Notes: generated by a model not told the origin, from the sequence alone. DNA of 64,000 nt from Rhodobacterales bacterium 56_14_T64 (GCA_002162795.1 MAAY01000007.1:1-64000); one strand, 5' to 3'; counted from the first letter of the stretch, positions 22,035-31,117 are shown. Program-made: numbers and translations.

Positions 22035-22814
22035 ATGGATCTGGGGATTTCAGGTAAGCGAGCGCTGGTCTGTGCAAGCAGCAAGGGTTTGGGTTTGGGC
22101 TGTGCCGAGGCATTGGCGGCGGCTGGCGTTAATCTGGTGATGAACGCGCGTGGGGCGCAGGCACTGGAAGCCTCGGCGCAGGCTATTCGCGATGAATTTG
22201 GCGTGGATGTGGTCACTGTTGCTGCGGATATCGCCACAGCTGAAGGCCAGGCAGCGGTTCTGGCGGCGGCCGAGGGCGTGGACATTCTGGTCAATAACGC
22301 TGGTGGGCCGCCTCCGGGCATGTGGACTGATTGGGACCGCGAGGATTTCATTGCCGCGCTGGACGCCAATATGCTGGCGCCGATTGCGCTGATGAAGGCG
22401 CTGTTGCCGGGTATGATGGATCGTGGCTGGGGCCGGGTGGTGAATATCACCAGTGTGTCGGTCAAGTCTCCGATTGCGGTGTTGGGGCTGTCGAACTCGG
22501 CGCGGGCTGGTTTGACCGGTTATGTGGCGGGCACCTCGCGTCAGGTGGCAAACAAGGGGGTGACCATCAACAACCTGCAGCCGGGCATTCATGCCACCGA
22601 TCGCGCCATCGCGCTGGATACTGGTGTGTCGTCGCAGCAGGGCATCACCATGGACGAGGCCAAGGCACAGCGCAGTGCCACCATTCCGGCGGGCCGCTAC
22701 GGCACCCGGACTGAGTTTGGCGCCACATGTGCGTTTTTGTGCTCGCAACATGCTGGGTTCATCGTGGGCCAGAACATCCTGCTGGATGGCGGCGCTACCA
22801 ACACGGTGATGTAG
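22035..22814 (+). CDS. SDR family oxidoreductase lacking the usual Tyr-Lys pair
   Basis: This 259-residue protein has a complete Rossmann fold: cofactor motif SSKGLGLG (residues 15-22), NNAGG at 88-91, and a C-terminal GQNILLDGGAT. It looks like a FabG-type 3-oxoacyl reductase, but the catalytic YxxxK is replaced by SNSAR (153-157) after the conserved NITS (S140). This is seen in a known SDR subgroup, so the protein is probably functional but its chemistry is unclear. The ATG at 22035 has GAGGGAGAAT upstream. It is followed by one base and then an AlkD-like gene, which implies co-transcription. Confidence 0.85.
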   Translation: MDLGISGKRALVCASSKGLGLGCAEALAAAGVNLVMNARGAQALEASAQAIRDEFGVDVVTVAADIATAEGQAAVLAAAEGVDILVNNAGGPPPGMWTDWDREDFIAALDANMLAPIALMKALLPGMMDRGWGRVVNITSVSVKSPIAVLGLSNSARAGLTGYVAGTSRQVANKGVTINNLQPGIHATDRAIALDTGVSSQQGITMDEAKAQRSATIPAGRYGTRTEFGATCAFLCSQHAGFIVGQNILLDGGATNTVM

Positions 22815-22815
22815 T

Positions 22816-23934
22816 ATGGCCGTTGGGTTTTCCTTGAAAGACCAGTTGTTTAATCGTGAAAAGGTCCGCTATTTGGCGGGCCTTTTTGCGCAGGCAGATG
22901 TGGGGTTTGACGCTGCGCGGTTTGAAGCGCGGGTGATGGAGCGGCTGGCAGAGCTGGAGCTGAAGCAGCGGATCAACTGGATTGCTGAGGTTTTGGGGGA
23001 GCTGCTGCCGGGGGAGCTGCCTGATGTGGCCGAGGTGCTGCTGCGGGCTTTGCCGGAGCCGCTGGACCCAAGCAAATCGGATGATGATTTTGGGGACTTC
23101 ATTTTTGCGCCGCTGGGCGAGTTTGTGGTGGCCAAGGGACTGCAGGACCACCCCGAGCTGGCGCTGGATTTGCTGGCGGAGCTGACGCAGCGGTTTTCGA
23201 TGGAATGGGCGATACGGCCGTTTCTGAACCACTGGAAAGATGCGGTGATGGCGCGGATGTTGCTTTGGGCCGGGCATGACAACTACCATATCCGGCGTCT
23301 GGTGACCGAAGGAACCCGGCCGCGTTTGCCGTGGGGCATGGCGGTTGGGCTAGAGCTGTCAGAGCCATTGGCGTTATTGGACGTGTTGCATGGCGATTCG
23401 ACCCGCTATGTCACGCGGTCGGTTGCCAATCATTTGAATGACATCACCAAAAAGGATCCGGATCTGGTGCTGGACCGGCTGGCCAAGTGGCAGGGCATGG
23501 CGCAACAGCAGCGGAAGGAACTGGATTGGATCACCTCTCATGCATTGCGCGGACTGGTTAAGGCCGGGCACCCGAGGGCGATGACGATGCTGGGCTATGA
23601 CCCCGAGGGCGAGGTGACGGCGCGAGTGGAGCTGAAGGCGGATGCGGTGCGGATTGGGGAGGCGCTTGAGTTCGTCTGTCATCTGGAAGCGCCGCAGGAT
23701 CTGCCGGTTCTGGTGGACTACCGGCTGCATTTCCAGCGACCCGGCGGCAAGGTCTCGGCCAAGGTATTCAAGCTGAAACAGGCAAAGCTGGGGCGCAAGG
23801 GACTGTCGCTGACTAAGCGGCATGCGCTGAAGGGCAATGCCAGCACCTTTACGCTGGTGCCGGGGCAACATCGGATCGAGGTGATGGTCAACGGACGGGT
23901 GCGCGGCGAGGTGGTGTTTGAGCTGCTGCCTTAG
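22816..23934 (+). CDS. DNA alkylation repair (AlkD-like HEAT repeat) protein
   Basis: This 372-residue all-helical protein has HEAT-like repeats in its middle part, including DDFGDFIFAPLGEFVVAKGL, FSMEWAIRPFL and RRLVTEGTRPRLPWG. These match AlkD-type DNA glycosylases, which remove N3- and N7-alkylpurines without base flipping. The C-terminal ~100 residues form a separate beta-rich domain. The RRL-EG-RPRLPWG stretch is the typical sequence for the group. It starts one base after the SDR stop and probably shares its promoter. Substrate specificity cannot be read from the sequence. Confidence 0.85.
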   Translation: MAVGFSLKDQLFNREKVRYLAGLFAQADVGFDAARFEARVMERLAELELKQRINWIAEVLGELLPGELPDVAEVLLRALPEPLDPSKSDDDFGDFIFAPLGEFVVAKGLQDHPELALDLLAELTQRFSMEWAIRPFLNHWKDAVMARMLLWAGHDNYHIRRLVTEGTRPRLPWGMAVGLELSEPLALLDVLHGDSTRYVTRSVANHLNDITKKDPDLVLDRLAKWQGMAQQQRKELDWITSHALRGLVKAGHPRAMTMLGYDPEGEVTARVELKADAVRIGEALEFVCHLEAPQDLPVLVDYRLHFQRPGGKVSAKVFKLKQAKLGRKGLSLTKRHALKGNASTFTLVPGQHRIEVMVNGRVRGEVVFELLP

Positions 23935-24059
23935 TTAAGGCCCGGTGATCGGGGGATTGGCGCGCCGTTTGTCACAGTTGTGTCAAAGCAGATGGTTTTG
24001 ATTGCTGGGGATGTTGTGTAAGGGTAGCTCGCCTGTGATGGGACCTGGAGAGCGCCACG

Positions 24060-25106
24060 ATGAAACATGAATCCGTACAGAACTACTATGGCGAGGTGCT
24101 GCAGAGCAGTGATGATTTGCAGACCAATGCCTGCTGTAGCCCCGATGATATTCCTGCGCATGTGAAGGCGGTGCTGGCGCAAATCCATGATGAGGTTCTG
24201 ACGCGCTATTATGGTTGCGGACTGATCGCACCTCTGGCGCTGGAGGGCATGCGTATTCTGGATCTGGGCTGCGGCGCGGGGCGTGATGTCTACGCGCTGT
24301 CGGCGATGGTTGGTGAGAGTGGCCGGGTTGTCGGCGTGGATATGACACCTGCGCAGTTGGATGTGGCACGCGAACATCAGGCGTATCACGCCGAGAAATT
24401 CGGGTATGCCGCGTCGAATGTCGAGTTTCATCACGGCTTTATCGAACAGTTGGATGCGCTGGAGCTAGAGCCGGGCTCGTTTGATATCATCGTGTCCAAT
24501 TGCGTGATCAATTTGGCCACCGACAAGGCGGCGGTATTGCGCGGGGTCCATCGTCTATTGAAAGAGGGCGGCGAGATGTATTTCTCGGATGTCTATGCGG
24601 ACCGGCGGGTTCCAAAAGCGATGGCCGAGGATGAGGTGCTGTACAGTGAATGCCTGTCTGGGGCGCTGTATTGGAATGATTTTCTAAGCCTGTCCAAGGC
24701 GGCTGGATTTGGCGATCCTCGGCAGGTAACGGCGCGCGAGCTGACTATCGAGAATCAGGTGTTGGAGGCGCGGGTGGCGCCGCTGAAATTCCTGTCCGCC
24801 ACTTATCGGTTGTTCAAGCTGGCAGAGCTGGAACCCGCCTGCGAGGATTATGGTCAGGCGGTGATCTACAAGGGCACTGTTGAGCATGCACCGCATCATT
24901 TTGTGCTGGATGATCACCACGTGATCGAGACCGGCAAGGTTTTTCCCGTCTGTGGCAACACCTGGATGATGCTGAAAGACACTCGGTTTGCGCCGCATTT
25001 TCAGTTCATCGGTGATTTTGATCAGCACTATGGTATTTTTGAGGGCTGTGGCGGCGAAAGTCCGTTCAATGATGACGGGACCGGTGACGCAGCGCCTTGT
25101 TGCTGA
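24060..25106 (+). CDS. ArsM-like arsenite S-adenosylmethionine methyltransferase
   Basis: This 348-residue protein has a SAM-binding domain with motif I ILDLGCGAGRDVYAL (66-80) and IIVSNCVINL. Cysteines at 25/26, 53, 148 and 198 have nearly the same spacing as the four arsenic-binding cysteines of characterised ArsM enzymes (28, about 95-102, and 50 residues apart). ArsM methylates As(III) to volatile or less toxic forms. The protein ends in CC and lacks any arsR, arsB or arsC neighbour. A ribosome-binding site (GGAGAG) precedes the start. The fold is certain; arsenite as the substrate is likely but inferred from the cysteines. Confidence 0.8.
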   Translation: MKHESVQNYYGEVLQSSDDLQTNACCSPDDIPAHVKAVLAQIHDEVLTRYYGCGLIAPLALEGMRILDLGCGAGRDVYALSAMVGESGRVVGVDMTPAQLDVAREHQAYHAEKFGYAASNVEFHHGFIEQLDALELEPGSFDIIVSNCVINLATDKAAVLRGVHRLLKEGGEMYFSDVYADRRVPKAMAEDEVLYSECLSGALYWNDFLSLSKAAGFGDPRQVTARELTIENQVLEARVAPLKFLSATYRLFKLAELEPACEDYGQAVIYKGTVEHAPHHFVLDDHHVIETGKVFPVCGNTWMMLKDTRFAPHFQFIGDFDQHYGIFEGCGGESPFNDDGTGDAAPCC

Positions 25107-25222
25107 ATACTTGCGCCATGGGGGCGGGGTTGCTATCTGCGCGGGGAAATCCGATGGTTTTCCTCGGCAATCGTCAGTGAGGCTGCATCCCGATCATGAA
25201 TACCGCTTCTGAGGCCCATCTG

Positions 25223-26299
25223 ATGCAGACCATTCCACGTTTGGAGATCCGCAACCTGATGCGACATTTTGATGGTCGCGCCGTGGTGGATGATGTGTCG
25301 CTGAGCATTCAGGCCGGTCAGGTGACCTGCCTGTTGGGGCCCTCGGGCTGCGGCAAATCGACAACCCTGCGGATGATTGCTGGGGTTGAAATGCAGGACA
25401 GCGGCGAGATCTATGTCGACGGCAAGCTGATCTGTGACACCAAGTTCCGGGTGCCGCCTGAACGGCGTGAGATTGGGCTGATGTTTCAGGATTTTGCGCT
25501 GTTTCCGCATCTGAGTGTGGCTGACAATGTCGCCTTTGGCCTGAAGGGGTCGAAGGAGTCCAAACGCACACGGGTAGAAGAACTGCTGGCGCGGGTGGAT
25601 CTGTTGCGCTTTATTGATGGCTTTCCTCATCAACTGTCAGGGGGCGAACAGCAACGGGTGGCACTGGCGCGATCCCTAGCTCCGCGACCACGGATCATGC
25701 TGATGGATGAACCGTTCTCAGGGCTGGACAACCGGTTGCGCGACGGCATTCGCGATCAGACTTTGCGTCTGTTGAAGGAAGAAGACACGGCTGTGTTGCT
25801 AGTGACGCATGAGCCGGAAGAGGCAATGCGGATGGCCGATGAAATCGCGCTGATGCGTGGTGGCAAAATTGTGCAGCAGGGCGCGCCGTATAATGTTTAC
25901 ACCCGACCGGCGGATCACGCGGCGGTGGCCTTTTTCAGCGATACCAATGTGTTGCTGGCACGGGTTCAGGGCGCATTGGCTGAAACGCCCTTTGGTGACT
26001 TTCTGGCACCGGGATTGCCGGATGGCACCGATGTGGAGATCGTGTTTCGCCCGCAGCATCTGCGCATTGATTTTGACCGTGCCGGAACTGGTCCGTTGCC
26101 AACACCCAGCGACGGTGTCGCTGCGCGCGGTACAGTCCTGCGGGCGCGTTTTCTAGGCCATGAAAGTCTGGTGGAATTCAAAATGGATCACGATGGATCA
26201 GTGCTGAAGGCGACAGTGCCAAATGTGTTCCTGCCGAAGGCCGGTCGGGTGATGTGGCTGACGGTGAAACGCAACCGGTGTTTTGTGTTTCCTCGCTGA
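25223..26299 (+). CDS. Fbp/Pot-type ABC transporter ATP-binding protein, no permease nearby
   Basis: This 358-residue ATPase has Walker A GPSGCGKST (39-47), signature LSGGEQQRVALARSL, Walker B IMLMDEPFSGLD and the switch histidine in LVTHEPEEA. A C-terminal TOBE-like regulatory domain follows (about 230-358). It resembles FbpC/AfuC (ferric iron) or PotA/CysA-type subunits. No permease or binding-protein gene is adjacent, so the transported solute cannot be assigned. I chose the ATG at 25223, with GAGG upstream; an ATG at 25196 is the alternative. The GNAT gene starts 43 bp downstream. Confidence 0.88.
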   Translation: MQTIPRLEIRNLMRHFDGRAVVDDVSLSIQAGQVTCLLGPSGCGKSTTLRMIAGVEMQDSGEIYVDGKLICDTKFRVPPERREIGLMFQDFALFPHLSVADNVAFGLKGSKESKRTRVEELLARVDLLRFIDGFPHQLSGGEQQRVALARSLAPRPRIMLMDEPFSGLDNRLRDGIRDQTLRLLKEEDTAVLLVTHEPEEAMRMADEIALMRGGKIVQQGAPYNVYTRPADHAAVAFFSDTNVLLARVQGALAETPFGDFLAPGLPDGTDVEIVFRPQHLRIDFDRAGTGPLPTPSDGVAARGTVLRARFLGHESLVEFKMDHDGSVLKATVPNVFLPKAGRVMWLTVKRNRCFVFPR

Positions 26300-26342
26300 C
26301 TGTGCCAGCCTGCTGACAGGGCAGGACAGGCCGGAGGCAAGG

Positions 26343-27197
26343 ATGGATCAATCTTACAACATGCGGGTCATGGCTGCGCAGGATCGACGGACGATGGTCG
26401 ATTGGGCGGCTGTCGAAGGCTGGAATCCAGGCTTGCAGGATATCGCCTGTTTTGCCGGTGTTGATCCACAGGGATTTTGGGGCGGCTGGATTGGGGATGA
26501 GATGGTCTCGTCAATTTCAGTGGTCAATTATGATCCGGGGTTTGCATTTCTGGGGTTCTACATCGTCACGCAGGAGTGGCGTGGGCAGGGCTACGGGCTG
26601 CAGCTGTGGAACCGGGCGTTAGACCATGCGGGGAATCGCGTGGTTGGGTTGGACGGTGTGGTGGATCAGCAAGAGAATTACCGCCATTCGGGGTTTGAGC
26701 TGGCCTATCGCAATATTCGCTTTGGCGGAGTGCCGCGGCAAATCCAGGCAAATGCTGTTGTCGGGCTGGAGCTGTGCAATGTGAATGTTCCGGAAGGGGT
26801 GTTGCTGGACATGGATCGGCAGGTTTTTCCTGCTGAGCGTGACACGTTCTGGCAGGGCTGGTTGCGGGCTGCGGGGCATGCGACGGTGCAGGCCTTACAG
26901 GATGGTGCGCTAGTTGGCTTTGGCACAATTCGCCCCTGCCGGGCCGGGTATAAGGTTGGGCCACTGGTGGCGCAAAGCCGTGCGGTGGCCAATGCGGTGT
27001 TGGCGCGGATGCTAGAGAGCGTTCCAGCCGGAGCAGAGATCTTTTTGGATGTGCCGGAACCAAATTCCGAGGCGGTGGCACTGGCGCAATCGCTGGGGCT
27101 TGAGCCGGTGTTTGAAGCGGCCCGAATGTATCGCGGCACAGCGCCGAACATTGATGTCGCAAAGGTGTTTGGTGTCACCAGTTTTGAGCTGGGCTAG
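26343..27197 (+). CDS. GNAT family N-acetyltransferase (two-domain)
   Basis: This 284-residue protein has an N-terminal GNAT domain with the acetyl-CoA loop WRGQGYGLQLW. A second, degenerate acetyltransferase-like domain follows, containing GFGTIRPCRAGYKVGPLVAQ, as in the YitH-type family. The start at 26343 is well supported by CCGGAGGCAAGG directly upstream. The substrate is unknown. It follows the orphan ABC ATPase with a 43-bp gap, possibly on the same transcript, and converges on the WYL regulator, with the stop codons overlapping by 4 bp. Confidence 0.85.
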   Translation: MDQSYNMRVMAAQDRRTMVDWAAVEGWNPGLQDIACFAGVDPQGFWGGWIGDEMVSSISVVNYDPGFAFLGFYIVTQEWRGQGYGLQLWNRALDHAGNRVVGLDGVVDQQENYRHSGFELAYRNIRFGGVPRQIQANAVVGLELCNVNVPEGVLLDMDRQVFPAERDTFWQGWLRAAGHATVQALQDGALVGFGTIRPCRAGYKVGPLVAQSRAVANAVLARMLESVPAGAEIFLDVPEPNSEAVALAQSLGLEPVFEAARMYRGTAPNIDVAKVFGVTSFELG

Positions 27198-27871
27198 GCC
27201 GACGGGTTCGGATCGTAGTCTGACAGCTGTTTGCCCGGCTCATCCACAAACAGTTCCGGCAGGGCTGTGGCAGCTTCGATCAGATCCACCCTGAAGACGC
27301 GGAAACCCGCGCGTGTTTCGCACCAGGCGGTCAGCGTCCAGACCCGGCCCCAATATTCCATGTTCAGCGGCCGGATGGTGCGAGAGGTCAGAATGCCGTC
27401 GATGCGGCGGTAGTCAAGATGCAGTTTCTGGCGCGCCTTGATGGCGGCGCGCAGGGCCGGCATGTGAGTGAAGCCTCGGGTGGCGTCGGCAAAGGGGTAG
27501 ACCGCAAACTTCCAGGCGTCGGCCTCGGCCACGGTGCTGGTGGGCAGTACGGCGTCGATCTTGTCTGCCAGGGACTGGGCGGCCTTTTTCAGATCGTCGT
27601 CAGCGGCTTCGGCGACAATGGCCATGCCAAGGTTCAGCGCCTCGAGCTCTTCGCTGGTCAGGGTGAGGGGCGGCAGGGTGATGGCCTCGCGGACCATATA
27701 GCCGACACCGCGTTCGCCTTCGACTGGCACGCCAGAAGCCGCCAGTGTGTCCATGTCGCGGTAGATGGTGCGGACCGACACTTCCAGCCGGTCCGCGATG
27801 TCCTTGGCGCGATGCAAATTGCCGTCGCGCAGGATCTGGATGATATCAAAGAGGCGGTCGGAGCGGCGCAT
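27194..27871 (-). CDS. YafY/WYL-type transcriptional regulator
   Basis: This 225-residue protein has an N-terminal helix-turn-helix (residues 1-60: RLFDIIQILRDGNLHRAKDIADRL with VRTIYRDMDTLAASG). A WYL domain lies near the C-terminus (LHLDYRRIDG, EYWGRVWTLTAWCETR). WYL domains sense ligands or nucleic acids and control DNA binding. It lies 33 bp downstream of an ABM-domain gene on the same strand, and both are preceded by a 9-bp palindrome at 28259-28282 that is a good candidate operator. It most likely regulates its own operon; the inducer is unknown. Confidence 0.88.
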   Translation of the reverse strand: MRRSDRLFDIIQILRDGNLHRAKDIADRLEVSVRTIYRDMDTLAASGVPVEGERGVGYMVREAITLPPLTLTSEELEALNLGMAIVAEAADDDLKKAAQSLADKIDAVLPTSTVAEADAWKFAVYPFADATRGFTHMPALRAAIKARQKLHLDYRRIDGILTSRTIRPLNMEYWGRVWTLTAWCETRAGFRVFRVDLIEAATALPELFVDEPGKQLSDYDPNPSA

Positions 27872-27904
27872 GGGGGTATCCTTGTGCCGCTCTGACCTGT
27901 TTCG

Positions 27905-28213
27905 TCAAGCTGCCATGTCCCACAGCAGGTTTTCATGCCGCATATTGGCGCTGTCGGGAACGATGGACTTCATCAGTTCGGCGGTACAGCCGTCCGCCAT
28001 AAAGGCTGCCGCGGCGGACTTGGCATTGTCCATCGTTTCCCAGACCACATAATCGGTCCAGCGGCCGTCTTCGCCACGGCTGAGTTGGCGGTGTACAAAC
28101 CCGGGTTGTGCGCGGACAAAGGCCTCGGTTCCCTTGCTGATCTCAACAAAAGATTCGTTGGTGATGCCTTCGGCCAGAGCGAAGGTCACGATTTCGGCTA
28201 CTGCGTTTTTCAT
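27905..28213 (-). CDS. ABM-like dimeric alpha/beta-barrel protein
   Basis: This 102-residue protein has the look of antibiotic biosynthesis monooxygenase-type barrels: EIVTFALAEGITNESFVE, QPGFVHRQLSRGEDGRWTDYVVWETMDNA. Members oxidise quinols or aromatic compounds without cofactors, or simply bind small molecules. The ATG at 28213 has AGGAGATGAC upstream and is clearly better than the upstream in-frame start. The gene is the first of a two-gene unit with the WYL regulator and lies directly downstream of a palindromic operator. The substrate is unknown. Confidence 0.8.
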   Translation of the reverse strand: MKNAVAEIVTFALAEGITNESFVEISKGTEAFVRAQPGFVHRQLSRGEDGRWTDYVVWETMDNAKSAAAAFMADGCTAELMKSIVPDSANMRHENLLWDMAA

Positions 28214-28258
28214 ATTGTCATCTCCTAAATATGTTGACGCTCTGGACCTAGCAGGGGG

Positions 28259-28282
28259 CAACTGACATAAACCTGTCAGTTG
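28259..28282 (-). promoter_or_regulatory. candidate operator for the ABM-WYL regulator operon
   Basis: A perfect inverted repeat, CAACTGACA - 6 bp - TGTCAGTTG, lies 46 bp upstream of the ABM gene start. Its symmetry fits binding by a dimeric regulator. The nearest regulator is the YafY/WYL protein encoded two genes downstream. The assignment rests on position and symmetry only. Confidence 0.7.
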
Positions 28283-28434
28283 AGGTTCGCGCTCGTGCAA
28301 AAAGTTTGAATTCCGCCATGGAACTGACGGTAATTCCGGGGTTGTTGCTTTCGAACAATCAACACCGGGCGTAGAACCACTAGTGAAACGAATACACGGC
28401 GCGGATGGGCGCCGAACTTAAAGGAGACATTCTC

Positions 28435-28650
28435 ATGTTGAACAATATTGGCCCAATGGGCTTGCTGCTGATCGCTGTTGTGGTGCTGGTGCTGTTTGGT
28501 CGCGGCAAAATCAGCTCGCTGATGGGCGAAGTCGGCAAAGGCATCACCTCGTTCAAAAAAGGCATCAATGAAGGCACCAAAGAGCTGGAAGACGATATTG
28601 CTGAGGATGCTAAGAACGTGACCCCGGAAACCGACAAAGACAAGGCGTAA
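28435..28650 (+). CDS. tatA: Sec-independent translocase subunit TatA
   Basis: This 71-residue protein has one N-terminal membrane helix ([22 protein letters not shown]), an amphipathic helix ([20 protein letters not shown]) and an acidic tail. TatA oligomers form the pore for folded twin-arginine substrates. The ATG at 28435 has AAGGAG at a good distance. It is followed by tatB with a 6-bp gap. Confidence 0.95.
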   Translation: MLNNIGPMGLLLIAVVVLVLFGRGKISSLMGEVGKGITSFKKGINEGTKELEDDIAEDAKNVTPETDKDKA

Positions 28651-28656
28651 ACGCTA

Positions 28657-29142
28657 ATGTTTGATTTGGGTTTGACCGAAATGCTGGTGGTCGGCGTTGT
28701 TGCGCTGATTGTGGTTGGTCCCAAAGACCTGCCGATGATGTTCCGCACCGTTGGACGGTTTGTCGGCAAGGCTAAGGGCATGGCGCGCGAATTCAGTAGC
28801 GCCATGAACGATGCTGCTGACCAGTCCGGCATGAAGGATGTCGCCAAGGGGTTGAAAACCGCGGCCAACCCGATGTCCACAGCGATGGATGGGGTCCGCG
28901 ACGCGGCGCAGGATATGGCCAAAAGCATGGACCTGACCGGTACTGGGCCTGGCGCTGGGAAAATTGATCCCAATAGCGAGACTGGCAAACTGGCCGCTGA
29001 GCGGGCTGAGGATGTTAAAAAGATCCACGCCTCGACTGCCCGTGCAGCCGCAGAGCGCAAGGCGCGTGAAGCCACCGAAGCTTTGGCCAAGGCGGATGAG
29101 GCTGAGGCGGCGCTGAATACGGATAATGAGAGTAAATCATGA
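28657..29142 (+). CDS. tatB: Sec-independent translocase subunit TatB
   Basis: This 161-residue protein starts [26 protein letters not shown], the TatB signature including the GPKDLP hinge. A long amphipathic and then disordered, Lys/Ala/Glu-rich region follows. TatB works with TatC in recognising twin-arginine signals. Its stop overlaps the tatC start by 4 bp. Confidence 0.96.
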   Translation: MFDLGLTEMLVVGVVALIVVGPKDLPMMFRTVGRFVGKAKGMAREFSSAMNDAADQSGMKDVAKGLKTAANPMSTAMDGVRDAAQDMAKSMDLTGTGPGAGKIDPNSETGKLAAERAEDVKKIHASTARAAAERKAREATEALAKADEAEAALNTDNESKS

Positions 29143-30116
29143 GCCAGACTGAAGAGATCGAGGACAGCTCGGCCCCGCTGATCGAGCACCTGGCTGAATT
29201 GCGGACGCGGTTGATCCGGGCTGTGGCAGCTTTTGCTGTTGGGGTTATTCTGGCGTTTGTCGTTGCAGAGCCGATTTTGCAGTTCCTGTTGGGACCGATT
29301 GAGGCCACGTTGAGAGACCTTGGCGACCCGTCGCCCACCCTGCAATATACCAGCCCGCAGGAATACCTGTTTACGCTGTTTCGTATTTCTATGGTGTTTG
29401 GCTTTGCGCTGACCTTTCCGGTGATTGGTTTTCAGCTTTGGCGGTTTGTGGCTCCGGGTCTGTACAAGACTGAAAAGTCGGCGTTTTTACCGTTCCTTGT
29501 GGCCTCTCCGGTGATGTTCCTGATCGGTGCATCTTTTGCACATTTTGTCGTGACACCCTTGGCAATGGCCTTTTTCTTGGGCTTTGCGGACGTGTCGTCG
29601 ATTTTTGCCAATTTGATGTCCGGCGCGGTGAGTGGCTTGCCTGCTGACGCAGCCGTGGTGCCGGAAACCAACGACGGAATACGCATTACTTTCTTTGGTA
29701 AGGTGAACGAGTCGCTGGATATTACGCTGAAATTCATCATGGCTTTTGGCCTGTGTTTCCAGCTGCCGGTTCTGTTGACCCTGATGGGCAAGGCGGGTCT
29801 GGTCAGCGCTGATGGGCTGAAGTCGGTGCGCAAATACGCGGTGGTGGCGATTCTGCTACTGGCCGCGCTGGTGACACCGCCGGATGTGATCACGCAGATC
29901 ATCCTGTTTACGGTTGTATACGGCTTGTACGAGATTTCGATCTTCCTGGTTGGCCGTGTCGAAGTGAAACGTGAGGCCAAACTGCGCGCCGAAGGGTATT
30001 ACGACGACGAGGACGAAGACGAGATTGATCCTGCTGATATGGAGCCCCACTTTGACGACCCGCTGTTGGCGGAGTTCGATGAGGACGACGAAGTTGACGA
30101 CAGCAAGGACAAGTAA
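29139..30116 (+). CDS. tatC: Sec-independent translocase subunit TatC
   Basis: This 325-residue protein has six hydrophobic segments and the signatures [28 protein letters not shown] and [11 protein letters not shown]. It binds twin-arginine signal peptides. The last ~40 residues (about 286-325) form a strongly acidic tail, mostly Asp and Glu, that goes beyond the minimal TatC of E. coli. The gene ends with a rho-independent terminator. Confidence 0.96.
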   Translation: MSQTEEIEDSSAPLIEHLAELRTRLIRAVAAFAVGVILAFVVAEPILQFLLGPIEATLRDLGDPSPTLQYTSPQEYLFTLFRISMVFGFALTFPVIGFQLWRFVAPGLYKTEKSAFLPFLVASPVMFLIGASFAHFVVTPLAMAFFLGFADVSSIFANLMSGAVSGLPADAAVVPETNDGIRITFFGKVNESLDITLKFIMAFGLCFQLPVLLTLMGKAGLVSADGLKSVRKYAVVAILLLAALVTPPDVITQIILFTVVYGLYEISIFLVGRVEVKREAKLRAEGYYDDEDEDEIDPADMEPHFDDPLLAEFDEDDEVDDSKDK

Positions 30117-30135
30117 GTCCGAAGCATAAGTTGAG

Positions 30136-30170
30136 AAAAAGGCGTTCCAGAGATGGTGCGCCTTTTTTGT
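30136..30170 (+). terminator. rho-independent terminator after tatC
   Basis: Stem AAAAAGGCG / CGCCTTTTT with a 14-nt loop is followed by further T residues. It begins 20 bp after the tatC stop. Confidence 0.82.
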
Positions 30171-30258
30171 TTGTAGGCAGCTGAACTGCATTCAAACTGC
30201 CTCTTGTTGAGCGCTTTGGAACATGGTTGAAACGGGTGTGATTATTGAGAGGACCACG

Positions 30259-31104
30259 ATGGACCAGAACGCATTGACCCGCATCGCCGACGCTTTGGAG
30301 CGGATCGCTCCGGCACCATTGGACGCGCCTGATTTTGGGTCAGCATCGGCGTTTGTCTGGCATGTGGAGCCTGAACGGCTGGAGCCGGTGCAAGACATCA
30401 GCCGAGTTGATCTGGACCTTCTGGTTGGGATCAACCGCTCGCGTGATACGCTGCTGGAAAACAGCCGCCGTTTTGCCCGAGGTCACGGCGCCAACAACGC
30501 GCTTTTGTGGGGCGCGCGTGGCATGGGCAAGTCAAGCTTGGTCAAGGCGGTGCACGGGGCGCTACAGGCAGATCATCCGGAGTTGAAACTGGTCGAGCTG
30601 CAGCGCGAAGATCTGCCTTCGGTGTCGCGACTTCTGCATCATCTGCGCAGCGCGCCGCATCGTTTCATTCTGTTCTGCGATGACCTGTCGTTCAGCCATG
30701 ATGATCAGCACTACAAAAGCCTTAAGGCGGTGCTGGATGGTGGTATTGAAGGACGGCCAGAAAACGTGGTGTTCTACGCCACTTCAAACCGCCGCCACCT
30801 GATGCCGCGTGAGATGATCGAGAACGAACGCTCCAGCGCCATCAGTCCCTCTGAGGCGGTCGAGGAAAAAGTCTCGCTGTCCGATCGATTTGGCCTGTGG
30901 TTGGGCTTTCACCCCTGCGATCAAGACGAATATCTGGCAATGATCAGCGGTTATTGCGCGGCGCATGGGGTCGTGATTGACAGCGATACCCTGCGGGGGG
31001 AGGCCCTTGAATGGCAGGCCACGCGCGGTGCCCGGTCTGGCCGCGTCGCCTGGCAGTTCTTTGTTGACTTGGCAGGGCGTCAGGGCATTGCCCTGCGTGA
31101 ATAG
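30259..31104 (+). CDS. DUF815 family ATPase
   Basis: This 281-residue AAA-type protein has the Walker A motif GARGMGKSS (85-93) and Walker B FILFCDDLSF. It is followed by the conserved SHDDQHYKSLKAVLDGGIEGRPENVVFYATSNRRHLMPR stretch, split across the sensor region. This is diagnostic of DUF815, an uncharacterised family widespread in proteobacteria. The ATG at 30259 has GAGAGGACC upstream; another in-frame start at 30223 is less likely. It is a single gene bounded by the tatC terminator and a GGTATTT repeat. The function is unknown. Confidence 0.9.
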   Translation: MDQNALTRIADALERIAPAPLDAPDFGSASAFVWHVEPERLEPVQDISRVDLDLLVGINRSRDTLLENSRRFARGHGANNALLWGARGMGKSSLVKAVHGALQADHPELKLVELQREDLPSVSRLLHHLRSAPHRFILFCDDLSFSHDDQHYKSLKAVLDGGIEGRPENVVFYATSNRRHLMPREMIENERSSAISPSEAVEEKVSLSDRFGLWLGFHPCDQDEYLAMISGYCAAHGVVIDSDTLRGEALEWQATRGARSGRVAWQFFVDLAGRQGIALRE

Positions 31105-31117
31105 AACTGCCCGCGCG

